64,000 bases of DNA from Xylogone sp. PMI_703 (taxonomy: Eukaryota > Ascomycota > Leotiomycetes), in NCBI GenBank assembly GCA_021399445.1, contig JAJTUQ010000002.1, positions 7,440,001 through 7,504,000 on the forward strand, read 5' to 3'. The translations under genes were made by a program, and so were the position numbers. Below are positions 30,484 through 42,143 of this stretch, in pieces (the stretch's first letter is position 1; every line of letters begins with the position of its first letter). The notes beneath the pieces are model-generated. The model ran no database searches. It saw only the letters and a program-made list of their open reading frames with translations, and was not told the DNA's origin.

Positions 30484-33400
30484 ATGTCCTCTCTAATACC
30501 TTCCCACTTTCGTAGTGAGCAGCCTTCCACACCGATATCGTCTCCGCCTTGGATAAATAGGAAGATTACATCGCTTCTCCAAGTCTTTTCTCGCATCACA
30601 TCTTCTCATCCGATCCATACCGTCGTCATTGTTGCTCTGCTCGCCAGTTCCAGTTACATTGGTCTACTAGAAGACAGCTTTTTCGGCGAGACAAGAAGCC
30701 TTGGGAAAGCCGACTGGTCATCGTTGGTGGAGGGAAGTAAAAGGCTTAGAGCAGGCCCTGAAACCGCCTGGGAATGGCAAACCTACGATTCTGAGGGGCC
30801 CACTCCCGAGAATGTCGATCACCTTGCTCTTCTAACCCTCGTATTCCCCGGCTCAAAGTCCGATGATATTTGCCCGGCTCCTCCAGTGCTAAAGGTAGAT
30901 CCTTTCCATGCAAATATTTCTGTTACATCTTTACCATCAACTTCAAACTCCTTCGCATCTTACTCCCAGGAGACGACTTTGACTTTCTCGGTCCCATATG
31001 CTCAGGCTCCCAATTTTCTATCTATTGCCCAGGAGATACCCGACAATGAGTTCGGCGAGAAGACAACTGGGAACAAGCATGGTAGGGAAGAGAAGATGTG
31101 GATTATGAGGTCAGTTAGGGCCCAGACTCGAACCAGTCTTGTCAAATGGGCACAAAATGCTTGGGTTGAGTTTCTCGAACTTGTCAGAAATGCTGAGACA
31201 ACCGATATCATCACCATGATCGTGGGATACATTTCGATGCATTTGACCTTTGTCTCCCTCTTTCTTTCTATGCGCCGCATGGGTTCCAACTTCTGGCTGG
31301 CAGGAAGCGTAATGCTCTCATCTTTCTTCGCATTCCTTTTTGGCTTACTCGCTACATCCACGTTCGGTGTCCCGCTGACGATGGTCCTCCTATCAGAAGG
31401 TCTGCCATTTCTGGTTGTGATTGTTGGTTTCGAGAAGAATATCGTGCTTACACGCGCCGTTCTCTCTCATGCCGTTGAGCACCGAAAGTCTTCGGATACG
31501 GACACCGGCAAGCCATTGGGAAAAGGCGGCAAGGCATCGAACCACATTCAGTCCGCAATACAACTGGCTATTAGTGAGAAAGGATTCGATATCGTTAGGG
31601 ATTATGCTGTGGATATTTGTATCCTAGCCATTGGGGCAGCATCTGGCATTCAGGGCGGTCTTCAGCAATTCTGCTTTTTCGCGGCCTGGATTTTATTCTT
31701 TGATTGCATCTTGTTGTTTTCTTTCTATACCGCCATTCTGTACATCAAGTTAGAAATAAGCAGGATAAGGCGTCACGTCGAAACGCGCAAAGCTCTGGAG
31801 GATGACGGTGTCAGTCACAGGGTGGCCGAAAACGTTGCTCGGAGTAATGACTGGCCTCAAGATAATGACAAAGATCAGCCAGGCACTACTATCTTTGGAC
31901 GGCAGATCAAAAGCACCCACGTCTCCAAGTTTAAGATAGTAATGGTGGTAGGCTTCTTTTTGATTAACGCCTTTAACTTTTACGCCGTCCCATTCCGGAG
32001 TGCAAGGTCCTCGGCCGACCCATTTAAAGTTGCTTCTAATGGCCTAGACACCATTCTTGACATCGCCAGGATGAATAGGCAGGAGACTGTTGTTACTGTC
32101 CTGGCTCCAATCAGATATGAGCTAGAATTTCCTTCCATCCATTACGACTTGCTTGGAAAGTCTGCCACCGGTAACGAAGGCGTGTATGCCGATTTACGAG
32201 GCTATGGAGTTGGTGGCCGGGTGGTAGGCAGCGTACTCAAGAGTTTAGAGGGCCAAATATTGTCGAAATGTATTGTTGTAGCTCTTGCTCTTAGTGTTGC
32301 ACTAAATGGATATCTCTTCAGCACAGCCACAGCCGGAATCAAGGACCCTAACGGTCCTGAACACCCGATTGATCCTGAGGAACTGGCTCAGGCGCAAGCG
32401 TTCAACGACATCGGATCCTCCAAGCTCCCATTGGGAGGTTACATTGGACCGCCAGCGGTACTTACTCCCGCTTTGAGTGATGATGAGGAAGTTGTAGAGA
32501 CGAGTGATTCTCCGCTGGATGCTGCTGAGCCACCCGCGCCTCTACGAAGCCGAAAGGAAATGGAGAAAATGCTGCAGGAAAAACGTGCTCATGAGCTCAA
32601 TGACGAAGAGGTCATCGAGCTATCTATGAATGGAAAAATCCCTAGTTACGCCCTCGAGAAGACACTCAAAGATTTCACCCGTGCAGTTAAGATTCGTCGA
32701 GCCATCATCGCTCGAACCAAGGCAACAGCGGATTTGACTAGTCTTCTTCAATATTCTAAGCTTCCCTACAAAAACTACAATTGGGCACAGGTCTTCGGTG
32801 CCTGTTGCGAGAACGTTGTAGGCTACATGCCAGTACCTGTTGGCCTCGCCGGCCCACTTGTTATTGATGGACGGAGCTATTTTATCCCTATGGCAACTAC
32901 TGAGGGTGTGTTAGTAGCCAGTACAAGCCGAGGATGTAAAGCAATCAATTCCGGAGGAGGTGCAGTGACGGTGTTAACAGCTGATGGAATGACGCGAGGG
33001 CCATGTGTCAGTTTCGAGAACCTTGAGCGAGCTGGTGCTGCAAAGATATGGCTTGACTCTGAGAAGGGCCAAACAGTCATGAAGAAGGCTTTTAACTCCA
33101 CGAGCCGATTTGCTCGGCTCCAGTCTCTGAAGACGGTATTAGCTGGCACTAACTTATTCCTCCGATTTAAGACCACAACCGGTGATGCTATGGGTATGAA
33201 CATGATCTCCAAGGGAGTAGAACATGCCCTGAGCGTCATGATGGATGAGGGCTTTGAAGACATGAATCTCGTGTCAATCAGCGGTAACTACTGCACTGAC
33301 AAGAAAGCAGCAGCTATAAACTGGATCGATGGACGTGGCAAAAGCGTCGTTGCGGAAGCCATAATACCCGCTGATGCTGTTAGATCCATTCTGAAGACTG

Positions 33401-33935
33401 ACGTTGATACAATGGTTGAACTTAACGTATCCAAAAACCTTATTGGCTCAGCGATGGCAGGCGCAATTGGCGGTTTCAACGCACATGCAGCCAATATTGT
33501 TGCTGCTCTCTTCATAGCTACTGGCCAGGATCCTGCGCAGGTTGTCGAAAGTGCGAATTGTATTACTATTATGAGAAAGTAAGTTTACTCTTTTAAGTGA
33601 TTTAAGAGAAATGCATGGACTAACTGCGTATCAGTCTTAATGGCGCTCTGCAGATCTCTGTCTCAATGCCTTCCCTAGAAGTAGGTACGCTCGGTGGTGG
33701 CACCATTCTAGAACCACAAAGCGCCATGCTTGATATGCTTGGCGTTCGTGGTCCTCATCCTACAAGCCCTGGTGAGAATGCTCGCCGTCTGGCCCGTATC
33801 GTGGCTGCGGCAACACTGGCAGGAGAGTTGTCACTTTGCAGTGCATTGGCGGCGGGTCATCTTGTGAAGGCACACATGCAGCACAACCGCTCCGATGCAT
33901 CTACTAGAGTTAATACCCCAGCTCCTACTCGTTAA
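30484..33935 (+). CDS. HMG1: 3-hydroxy-3-methylglutaryl-CoA reductase
   Basis: Reduces HMG-CoA to mevalonate with two NADPH, the rate-limiting mevalonate step; ER membrane. Two exons, 30484..33578 and 33635..33935; 1131 residues. I chose the ATG at 30484 ([20 protein letters not shown]) because it matches the fungal N-terminus better than the in-frame ATG at 30391. The N-terminal half has a first anchor ([18 protein letters not shown]), a large lumenal loop and a sterol-sensing-type set of helices. A linker rich in Pro/Glu/Asp precedes the catalytic domain (from about residue 720). Catalytic residues are complete: Glu807 ([10 protein letters not shown]), Lys940 ([11 protein letters not shown]), Asp1016 (ATGQDPAQ) and His1112 (KAHMQHNRS). 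The gene looks fully functional. Being near HMG-CoA synthase and a prenyltransferase argues for a cluster copy that drives prenyl supply; an inhibitor-resistance role is an alternative. Confidence 0.96.
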
Positions 33936-35436
33936 TTTTCATGAAATCATGGCAACAATCATTGTCGTGTGTCGAAAGTCCTACAGAGATTATTGGGTTC
34001 AGAGAGAACAGGCCGGAACGAGGATTGTATCATCCTTTTCTAGACCTTATACGAACTTAATTCATAACAACAATTAAATCAGTCAAGCTGCGATCCATAC
34101 CATTATTGTGGAAAGGTATGGAACGAACTTGAGCTTCTATTTTTAAAATAGAGATGACTCGGTCCAGCCGAGAGAGTATGTATACGATACTATACTTATA
34201 CTTTACCATACCAATGTAGATAGTAATAGTAGACAATGCATTCGCATTTTATAGAGTTGAAGATTTGGCTATGACATGACATTATCTAGACCTATAAGCA
34301 GGAGAGGCAGTCAAGCCTGCGCTTGATGAAATCCTTTCAATCCTCATTTCATTTTGCCTAGCTTTATACAGAAATCCCGACTACTCCTCCTGGCAGTGTC
34401 TACCTAAATAATATATTGAGATTGATAAATAGTATGTGTAATTAACAACGGCGATTTATAGCGCACAAATTGAATACTAACTAGACTTGAGTGCCCTTTA
34501 CTGAACAATTAAATATACCTTGCTACGAACAGTTTGGTCGATTTCTTAATCTCTAATATGTCTTCAACTCAAGTCACGTAGGTAACAGCAACCCATATTC
34601 TGTAAAATCTCTTACTGGATTGAAATTGGAATCTGAATGCTGGAGAAGGAAATGACCACGCTAAATTCGCCTTTTGCTTGTTGGATACTTTAAGCTTATG
34701 CAGACTTGGTGATAATTACTATTGGTACTAGTATTATAGAGCTCCCCCACCTCATATGTTACTTTGGATTGTGTATCTGTATCCGAAATGAATCTTAAAC
34801 AACAGTACATGCTTTTAAGCTACCTACAATCGTCCCTCCTATCTGTTAGTACAGTCCACTATGGCAATGTTGATGCCTGGTTTCACGAGCTCAGGCCAGT
34901 AAGCTATAACTAATAAGTATTTTTACTTACTAGGAGAATTTAGACTTAATAGTAAGAGATTATATATATAGTAGTATTTTGGATTTATACATAAAATAAT
35001 CTAAGTTTTAATTATGTTATTAATTTTAATCTTGAATTTGTGTAAACATATTATAGAAAACGTTTAAAGATATCCCGCTTTATAGAGAAGGCAATATCTA
35101 AGTCTAGGTGACAAAACTAAGTACTCATTTTATTACCTGTAGGTTGTACCTACAAATAAAGAAAGGGGAGGGGGGGATTATAAAGGCCTTAATAATATGC
35201 CCTAATCCCTTAATCGCGCGGAGACCTGTATTTACTTCTTACAACCTGTTAAATCTTAATGTTTTCACCTTAACAGCTCCCGTCTCTTTTATTTGTGATA
35301 TCTTTACTTACACCTTAATCATGCCTTGTTCTTGTATTTATAACCCTAATTTTAACTCTCATTGCAGTTATGGCGGTGGGTGGGCTACTCTTTTCCTTCC
35401 CTCCTGGCGCCTCTAAAGTCTTAACCATTACACTCT
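33936..35436. other. AT-rich intergenic region
   Basis: No gene or clear repeat borders. 34900..35110 is very TA-rich. Open frames near 35108..35416 are short and without domains. Confidence 0.5.
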
Positions 35437-36726
35437 TCAAGAAATTAGATTACAAACCCCATAATCATGCAGCATTTGTCCAACAACAATAAATCCACCA
35501 ATAGCTGGCGCAGCTCCAATACATATCTGAAAACACCTTATCATCAGCTCTCTCCTACTATGCTCAACCGTAATATCTTCACCCCTAACCTCCGCCCCGG
35601 CCAGACCAATAACACTTCCAACGACTAACCAAGTGATAACCCAAACGCGCTGGGCCAGTGTACTCTCCCTAACCTGAAACCTCGACAACGCCCAAATAAT
35701 CAGCACCGAAATTGCCGTCGGTGCTAACGCAACTGGTAGACGGATCCATTGCTGTTTACTCTTCCACCACTTCATGTCATTCGACTGACGGTGAGGCCGT
35801 TGTCTAGTTCGCTCGGTATGTGTTTCTGTTAGTCGACCTACAGTGCCTTCTATTACTGTACCGGTAACTCGCCGAGCTTCGTCCATGACACTTGATTCTA
35901 CGAGGTATAATGCTGAGTATTGAGGACATACCAGTGTTCCCAGGAGATTCAGTAACGACATTAAGGCGTATTGTGTAACGGTTAGGCCGAAAGCCGCATA
36001 GCCGTACCTCTGGATTTGGTCACCTCGACTCCTATAGAGAGTCGAAGAAGCAAAGACCAACTGGCCAATCGAGACAAGGATTCTGACTGCATTGTAGCTG
36101 CTGGATAATTTGATAGGCAAGCTATCCTCAACATCATTGCCGAATTCGGCATCCGCAGGTAGGATTGCCAGGCCATAGCCAGGAGGGAGGCTTACTCGCC
36201 CATAAATACTGCCCGAGACCCAAGGTTCTAATATGAATATGAATATTATATCTCCATCAACACAAAGAAAAAACTCACGTAGAAGATAAATCTTCGGCCT
36301 TCCTCCTTTCGCCCCTTCTCCCCCTTCCCTCTCAATAACCTCGCACAACGCCCCCGCCCTCGCCGCAGTCTTCGCGAGAATAGCGAAACTAAATAGTGCA
36401 TTCAGCCCACGATTCACCCCCCAAACAGGAAAGAGTAATGCTCTGATTCCATCGAGTGTTGTGTCGAGGAAACAGGCCCCCGGCCTTCCGATTACGGTTG
36501 CGGCGTGCGCGAGGTAGTTACCCAGAAAAAATACGGCGACGTCGGTCCAGCGGGTGGGTACGCAGATTAAGTTGGGGTCACCGTGATTCGAGGCTTCCGG
36601 GGGGAGGGTGATGGTGCTGTTGACGTTGGTGTTGATGAGGGGAGTGGCAAGGCTGGGAGCTGAGAAGAGGAGGAAGATGAATGGTTGGAGAAGGGGAGAG
36701 ATGTACCCGGATAGCATGATGTGCAA
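35437..36726 (-). CDS. Fungal integral membrane protein of unknown function
   Basis: An uninterrupted frame of 429 codons. A 51-nt in-frame segment in the middle (GTGAGT...ATATTAG) fits a fungal intron; removing it gives 412 residues and a smoother loop (YLLQPWVSGSIYGRVSLPPG). The N-terminus is a likely signal peptide (LQPFIFLLFSAPSLATPL). It is followed by a Cys/Pro-rich lumenal stretch and about seven hydrophobic segments, including VAVFFLGNYLAHAATV, LFSFAILAKTAARAGAL and IRLPVALAPTAISVLIIWAL. I do not recognise a family with a known role; similar polytopic proteins are widespread and uncharacterised in filamentous fungi. It lies 1.5 kb past the HMG-CoA reductase gene and may mark the edge of the gene group, but nothing ties it to the pathway. 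Confidence 0.72.
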   Translation of the reverse strand: MHIMLSGYISPLLQPFIFLLFSAPSLATPLINTNVNSTITLPPEASNHGDPNLICVPTRWTDVAVFFLGNYLAHAATVIGRPGACFLDTTLDGIRALLFPVWGVNRGLNALFSFAILAKTAARAGALCEVIEREGGEGAKGGRPKIYLLREFFLCVDGDIIFIFILEPWVSGSIYGRVSLPPGYGLAILPADAEFGNDVEDSLPIKLSSSYNAVRILVSIGQLVFASSTLYRSRGDQIQRYGYAAFGLTVTQYALMSLLNLLGTLVCPQYSALYLVESSVMDEARRVTGTVIEGTVGRLTETHTERTRQRPHRQSNDMKWWKSKQQWIRLPVALAPTAISVLIIWALSRFQVRESTLAQRVWVITWLVVGSVIGLAGAEVRGEDITVEHSRRELMIRCFQICIGAAPAIGGFIVVGQMLHDYGVCNLIS

Positions 36727-37071
36727 AGTGGGCTAACTATAGGGCTATTTTATTGAAGCAGATTTTTAAGCAAAGTTTCGAAACTTAATTAAGAGCAGGG
36801 AAAGAGAGTTGCCTGGTTATATAGCCTCATGGCAATGGATGGCTTGAAGCTGAAATACACAACGGCATAGCCTCAGCACCATACTTTCATTCAGGCCCTA
36901 TTAAACCCCCGCCCCACATATGCGTACTATTACTTGAAGAGAAACTTGTCCACAAAATTCCACGACAGAGCACAGACGTCAAATGGGGGATTAATCGGGC
37001 TTGTAGTAAAGAAAGGGCTGAATTGTTGTCTTACAGTTAGAGGTCCAAATTAACCGATCGCCCCACAAACT

Positions 37072-37702
37072 TATACATTGAGTATACTTAAATCCACTCG
37101 CTGTTTTTTTATTTTCACTTGACACAAATCACTTATTACAGCTAACCAGCGTAACATTCGTGTTATAACAATTAGCAGTTTAGTACTATTACCAAGTCTC
37201 TATATATTTTACTATTTCTTATATATATATAGTCACATTATTATAGCTAGAATGTATATTGATTTAGTCAATTATAAATAGCTCAAAACATAAAGCTAAT
37301 TAACGGCTAAAGCAGCCAAAGCTCATTGACCTAAGGCACGCAGGCGCTACAAGGTTTCAGCTTACAAGGCCTTAGGCCTACGGTCCGTACCGTATGGTAT
37401 GGGCTGTGACATATCACCAACGTCCCTTCTTGTAAGCGAGGGCCTGAGCCGGTAGCGCTAGCTGCCAATTGGCTCTCGTTTTGAACTAATCATAATAAAT
37501 TATTGTATAGCTTGAACAGCATGGCAATTGCTGAATTAATAGTAAATAACTGAATATGCGAAAGTCTGGTCAATCGATAATTTGTAATACTAAACTGCCA
37601 ATTGTTATAGCGCGAATGTTACGCTGGTTAGCCATTATAAGTGGTTTGTGTCAAGTGAAAATAAGAAAACAGCAAGTGGATTTAAGTGTACCATATACAT
37701 TT
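37072..37702. repeat. Non-autonomous element with ~120-bp terminal inverted repeats
   Basis: The left arm (37072..~37195) contains cttaaatccactcgctgttt, attttcacttgacacaaatc and gctaaccagcgtaacattcg; the right arm (~37583..37702) is its complement with about ten differences. The ~390-bp middle is AT-rich with a GC-rich palindromic block (37335..37460). No transposase frame. Arms this long and this alike suggest a fold-back or MITE-type DNA element. Confidence 0.8.
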
Positions 37703-38584
37703 TAAACTCAAATTGTTCTACTAATTCTATAGTATCTGTATTATTGTTGGTCAAGGCTGGGGTTTCGATTGCCGAGGACTCGATATTCTTACAACTCAAA
37801 ATTATACTCTTGACAAGGGAGAGATACCTCTATGTCTCCAACCTTCAGCAATCTCAAATCAAGGGATCACGACCATATGATGAGCGGGAATTTGATACAG
37901 AGGCATTGATGAATGCATGGGAGCAGGATCTCGAAGTACTGGGTATATCTCATCTCCCCGACAATGCATGCGATGAAGGAAGTCAGCAAACTCTTGACTA
38001 GATATACTGAGTGTAAGTTGAGATAAGAAGAAAATGTATAACCAAGCAGAAGCAATACCTGAGCAAGCAGTACAACAACGAAAAGTAACTTTTTCTTGCA
38101 ACCGATATAGACAACCTGCAAGCTTTACGAGTTCGCTCCTGTCTTGGAGTCATAGTAGTACAGTTGGTGGACATATTTGAGGAAGTCTGGTGTTTCGAGA
38201 AGTGTATTCATTTGTGTGAGATTTGCTTGATTGTAGGCTCTCACCGTGGCCAAAACAGCCCTGCATGGCTACAACTTTCCACCCCTGAATACCTTGTGTA
38301 CGCTCGCTAATCTACTCATAGTCTTGTATTCTGACTACTCTTCACAGTATGCACACCAAGAATGTCCAAAACAGTCCTTACGTTCCTGGTAGAGGCTTAG
38401 AAACCCATGTCTAAGCCTGGCACTTATCTCTGGAGGAGAAGTACTGGCGGGCTGGGGAGCAGAATTGCATTTTTACCGAGGTATTGGGCTGTGAAGCACT
38501 TGGGAATGTATGTCAGATTTGTGGCGCTTGAGTGGTGTATGAAACCTTGATGCAAGGTCACAAGCTGTAAAAGTACTGCAGCAA

Positions 38585-38740
38585 CGTATACTCTCAGATT
38601 TACTAGAGCTATACCATCAGGGGTGGAACAGACCCTATGTCAGCAGCCACCCATACAAAAGGAGTTCAAAATCCTTGTATAATTAGCAAAATCTAATACA
38701 TGTTAGGCTAGCCTAACTCTGGCAGATGTGAGAGTATACG
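38585..38740. repeat. 156-bp miniature inverted-repeat element, family B copy 1
   Basis: The ends cgtatactctcagatttact and its partner agatgtgagagtatacg are inverted repeats of about 25 bp. The interior (accctatgtcagcagccacc, caaaaggagt, tccttgtataatcagcaa-like) is the same as in 41975..42143. No coding potential. Confidence 0.8.
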
Positions 38741-39212
38741 ACATACATAAGATATCATGTCCTTATCGTGATACTCGTATAGTATTATGTATTGCAGCTT
38801 GCAGCAATGGCGCTTCAGTCACTCCAGCACAACCCGAGGCCGACATAGCTCCGCAATTTTGCTTGGCTTCTTTTGAATACTGGCCATGAAAAATTTAACA
38901 AATTACATTATTACTGATTTCTATCGAAATGAATCCAACTGCAGGTGCCTTTATAACCCCTGGAATGTTTGAGGAGATACGCTGCCAAGCTGGGTAAGCC
39001 GTCTATCGTTTCTGGCTACTCTCTTCTGGCCACTCTTAGTAGGTTAGAGGTGTCAGTTATTAGCCAACTGAATAGGCGCCAGAAGGTGTCACAAAGTAAC
39101 AGGGTCGCTTGGCTTAGTATCAGCCTCATGGTTTACTTGTCTGTAGATTTACTATCTTGCATTATTGTAAACTTACAGTAAATCACTCCTGGAGGCCTTT
39201 ATTCGCCCGTCA

Positions 39213-41310
39213 CTATGATGCTAGGGTACATGCTCCCGGTGGGCAATACCCATGGTTGCAGGCGTAACTGCACAACCCCAAGTAGCTGGCATCCTCACCA
39301 GGTAGCGGCACTCCATTCTGATCTGTAATCGGTGGAGGGGGTATCTGCGCCTCGTAGGCCGTACACACGCACACTTGTGGTGGGCAGTACCCGAAGTTGC
39401 ATGTAAAGCTGCAAAGACCTGCTTGATTTGGAATCAAGGCCACACCAGCAACGCAGACGTCGTTAGTCTCAATACTACTTGCCGCCTCGTCAGTAGTACA
39501 GGCTCCATCTGGGCAGTAGCCGCGGGCACAAGTGAAACTGCAGAGGGCGACGTAGTCGGGGTCTCCCCCAACTGCGGCAACTGGATATCCCACGACATCA
39601 TTCGCAGTCGGCGGAGGGATCTGGGCGCCGTATGTTGTGCAGGTGCAAGGCGATGGACAATAGCCAAAGTTGCAGGAGAAACTGCAGAGACCGCTGAAAT
39701 TGTCCTGTCCCTCGCCAAGCACGCAAACGTCCGACGAACTGTTGGTAATCTGGTATACGTACAGCGTCCCTTCACCATCAAAATCCGTGTACCCAGTTCC
39801 AAAGAAAAGAAATCTGTCGTATGCAGCAACACCGCTGTGAGCATAGGCGCCGAGCTGGAGGTCGAGTATAATCTCGCCGCTTGTCTGATCAAGCATAACT
39901 AGACCACCCCTGGTGTTGATGCTGTCAGCGCTGTTGTCGCCGCTGCGAGTGACGATAACAAGATCACTGACAACACTAGGAGGGTTGAGAGCTATGTTGT
40001 TCTGCGGGACCTGCGTCTCCCACAAGACCTTGCCAGTCCTCAGATCAGCAGCACCATAGGCACTGTTTTGAATGGCTTGGCCCGAAGGCATCAGTTGCCA
40101 CGATGTGTTCTGGTAGTTGACGGCCGTGAAGTAGACCTGCGAGCTATCGACTGCAAGGCCCCAGGTAAGGCCCCCTTCAAGGCCACCAGGTGTGACTTGG
40201 GTAGACCAGAGGATCTGGCCTGTCTCGGCATTGAATTGGTGGAGGGCACCACTTTTCTGGCCGACAACGATGGCATCCTCTGCAGTATTGCCATTGGGGC
40301 CTGGGACAAAAGATGGAGCCATGCCAAAGTCCGCATCTGGGCCTGGGAAGGGGGCAATTTTGTGGATTAATCGGAATCAAACAAGATACTGTCCAGGAAT
40401 CCAGTGCACCGATCCGCTGTATCCAGTTGATACTACCCGAATCAATATCAAATGCAATTATAGACTCCTGTAGAACATCTTCCGGGAGACAACTGTCTGC
40501 TGTTTCATTCACACATTTCTCAAACTCGACGGGCGCTGTGTAGGTGTTACCGGTCCCGATGAACACCTGACGGCGACCAACATCAATAGCAGGCTGGCTC
40601 CCCCATACTGCTACTCCAGACCACTCAGTATTATTTGGAAGCATCGCCTGGCTCCAGACCAGACTGAACGTGGCTCCTGAACGGTCAAAAGTCCAGGAGG
40701 TCATGCTCCCAATGAAACTGCAGCAGGGATAATCCGGGAAATCAATTGCAGCTCCCTCCTCTTGACTAGCCACGCCGATGAAGATCCTGCCATCGAAGAC
40801 TGTAGGGCTCTGGGTGAGGATTGCTTGAGGGTGAGAGCTGACTTGCTGAAGTCCAAGGACCGTTCCGCTGTTGGCATCGACAGCAACAAGGAGTGCATGG
40901 GTCTGTGTCCCAAAGTACAAGACATCTCCATCAATTGCTGGGCTGGTGCGCGAGATGGGATGAGTGACAACTGCAGTTCCTTCTATAGGAGCGAAATCGG
41001 TGACGATGTCCGTGACATTGATCCTCCAGACGGTCTCACATGTTAGGTAGTCGAGCGCAATGAATTCACCGCTCCAGGTAGGATAGTACACAGTGGTACC
41101 TGAAATGACTGGGGTTGCGCTGATGCCAACTGCATGGTTCACCTGGCATTGTGGGACCAACAATGAGAGGCTCGAAGAGTTCACCTTGACATCGGCAGAG
41201 GCAACTCTGTTATTATAGATATTGCCACCCCAGCCAGACCATTCCTGGGCAACAACACTTCTGGCAACCGGGAGAGCAAGGGCTGCTTTGAGGAAGGAAC
41301 GCATCTTCAA
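39213..41310 (-). CDS. Secreted PQQ-type beta-propeller protein with Cys-rich repeats; one frameshift
   Basis: The N-terminus MKMRSFLKAALALPVARSVV is a signal peptide. Residues ~22-500 form a quinoprotein-alcohol-dehydrogenase-like propeller, with repeated blade ends such as TGQILWSTQV, TGKVLWETQV and SGEIILDLQL, resembling fungal PQQ-dependent polyvinyl-alcohol dehydrogenase-like proteins. The last ~170 residues hold four Cys-rich units (GLCSFSCNFGYCPSPC, ALCSFTCARGYCPDGAC, GLCSFTCNFGYCPPQVC, GLCSYACNHGYCPPGAC). I know such units from the C-termini of fungal GH71 alpha-glucanases, where a wall-binding role is suspected. The frame breaks once in a run of five G (plus strand 40350..40354); one C fewer in the coding strand restores the conserved PGPDADFGMAP. 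Without the break the protein has 698 residues. A sequencing or assembly error or a young pseudogene are both possible. No introns needed. Confidence 0.8.
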
Positions 41311-41974
41311 GAATCCACTTGCTATACTGAGGGCAGGAGAGACGGCGGAGCGATCTACCCAGTATTAATAGGTTTCCGAGAGACGCAACCAGCTGCAATG
41401 GCTGCAATGGCTTCAGTGTTCTTTGACGTTAGCAAAATTCGTACGTGTATTCGGAGACTATCGAATTGCCGTGCCGCTTCACAGGCTGTTACTAGGCCTT
41501 TGCAGACATGTCTAATCTGGTCTTCGGCGTGGTCTCGGGAGACTGGCCTGGAGTAGTTACCGATGCTGGCATTAGAACAATATAGTGGATCACTGTGTAG
41601 TGCTTGCCCCTTTTTCTCAGTGTTAATAGTGGGATGCGAATAAGAAGCGTGTGGCGTCGTTGTGTATGTGCCAGACATTCTTGGAACTGTTCATCCGGTC
41701 TCTCCATACAGACTTAATAAATGGATAGCGGAAAACTTAGTAGTATCATAGCAGGGAGCCCATCAAGTACTCTATACCCTAGCATTCGATGCAAGTCGGT
41801 CTTGGGAGTTCAGCGTGCATTCGATAAGTATAAATATTGATTACGCCAGATGCGGGACGAGATGACGAGAGACGGAGATGTTTCCTTTTATACCGAGCTT
41901 CAATGCGCAAATTTGGTAGGTGTTTTATAGCCAGTCTACCCTAAGCAGCTGCGCCAACACGGCAGAATATTGTC

Positions 41975-42143
41975 TACCGGATACTCTCACATCTACCAGA
42001 GTTATACCATCAGGGATGGAACAGACCCTATGTCAGCAGCCACCAATACAAAAGGAGTCAAGATCCCTTGTATAATCAGCAATATCTAATACGGATTAGG
42101 CTAGCCTAGCTCTGGTAGGTGTGAGAGTATACGGTACTGTAGT
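41975..42143. repeat. 169-bp miniature inverted-repeat element, family B copy 2
   Basis: The ends taccggatactctcacatct and ggtgtgagagtatacggta are inverted repeats. The interior shares ggaacagaccctatgtcagc and caaaaggagt with copy 1 at 38585..38740, in the same orientation. The two copies flank the PQQ-type gene on both sides. Confidence 0.8.

Larger units (their letters stand above)
36727..39212. other. Repeat-bearing intergenic region
   Basis: Holds a long-arm inverted-repeat element (37072..37702) and one copy of a 156-bp miniature element (38585..38740). A 117-codon frame starting in the first element (37648..38001) and frames at 37859..38121 on the other strand have no domain. No gene seen. 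Confidence 0.55.

Noticed and set aside
30391..30486. Upstream in-frame ATG for HMG-CoA reductase
   Set aside because: The added 31 residues do not resemble any HMG-CoA reductase N-terminus, while [13 protein letters not shown] does.
37648..38001. 117-codon open frame
   Set aside because: It begins inside the right arm of an inverted-repeat element and matches no family; likely chance reading of repeat DNA.
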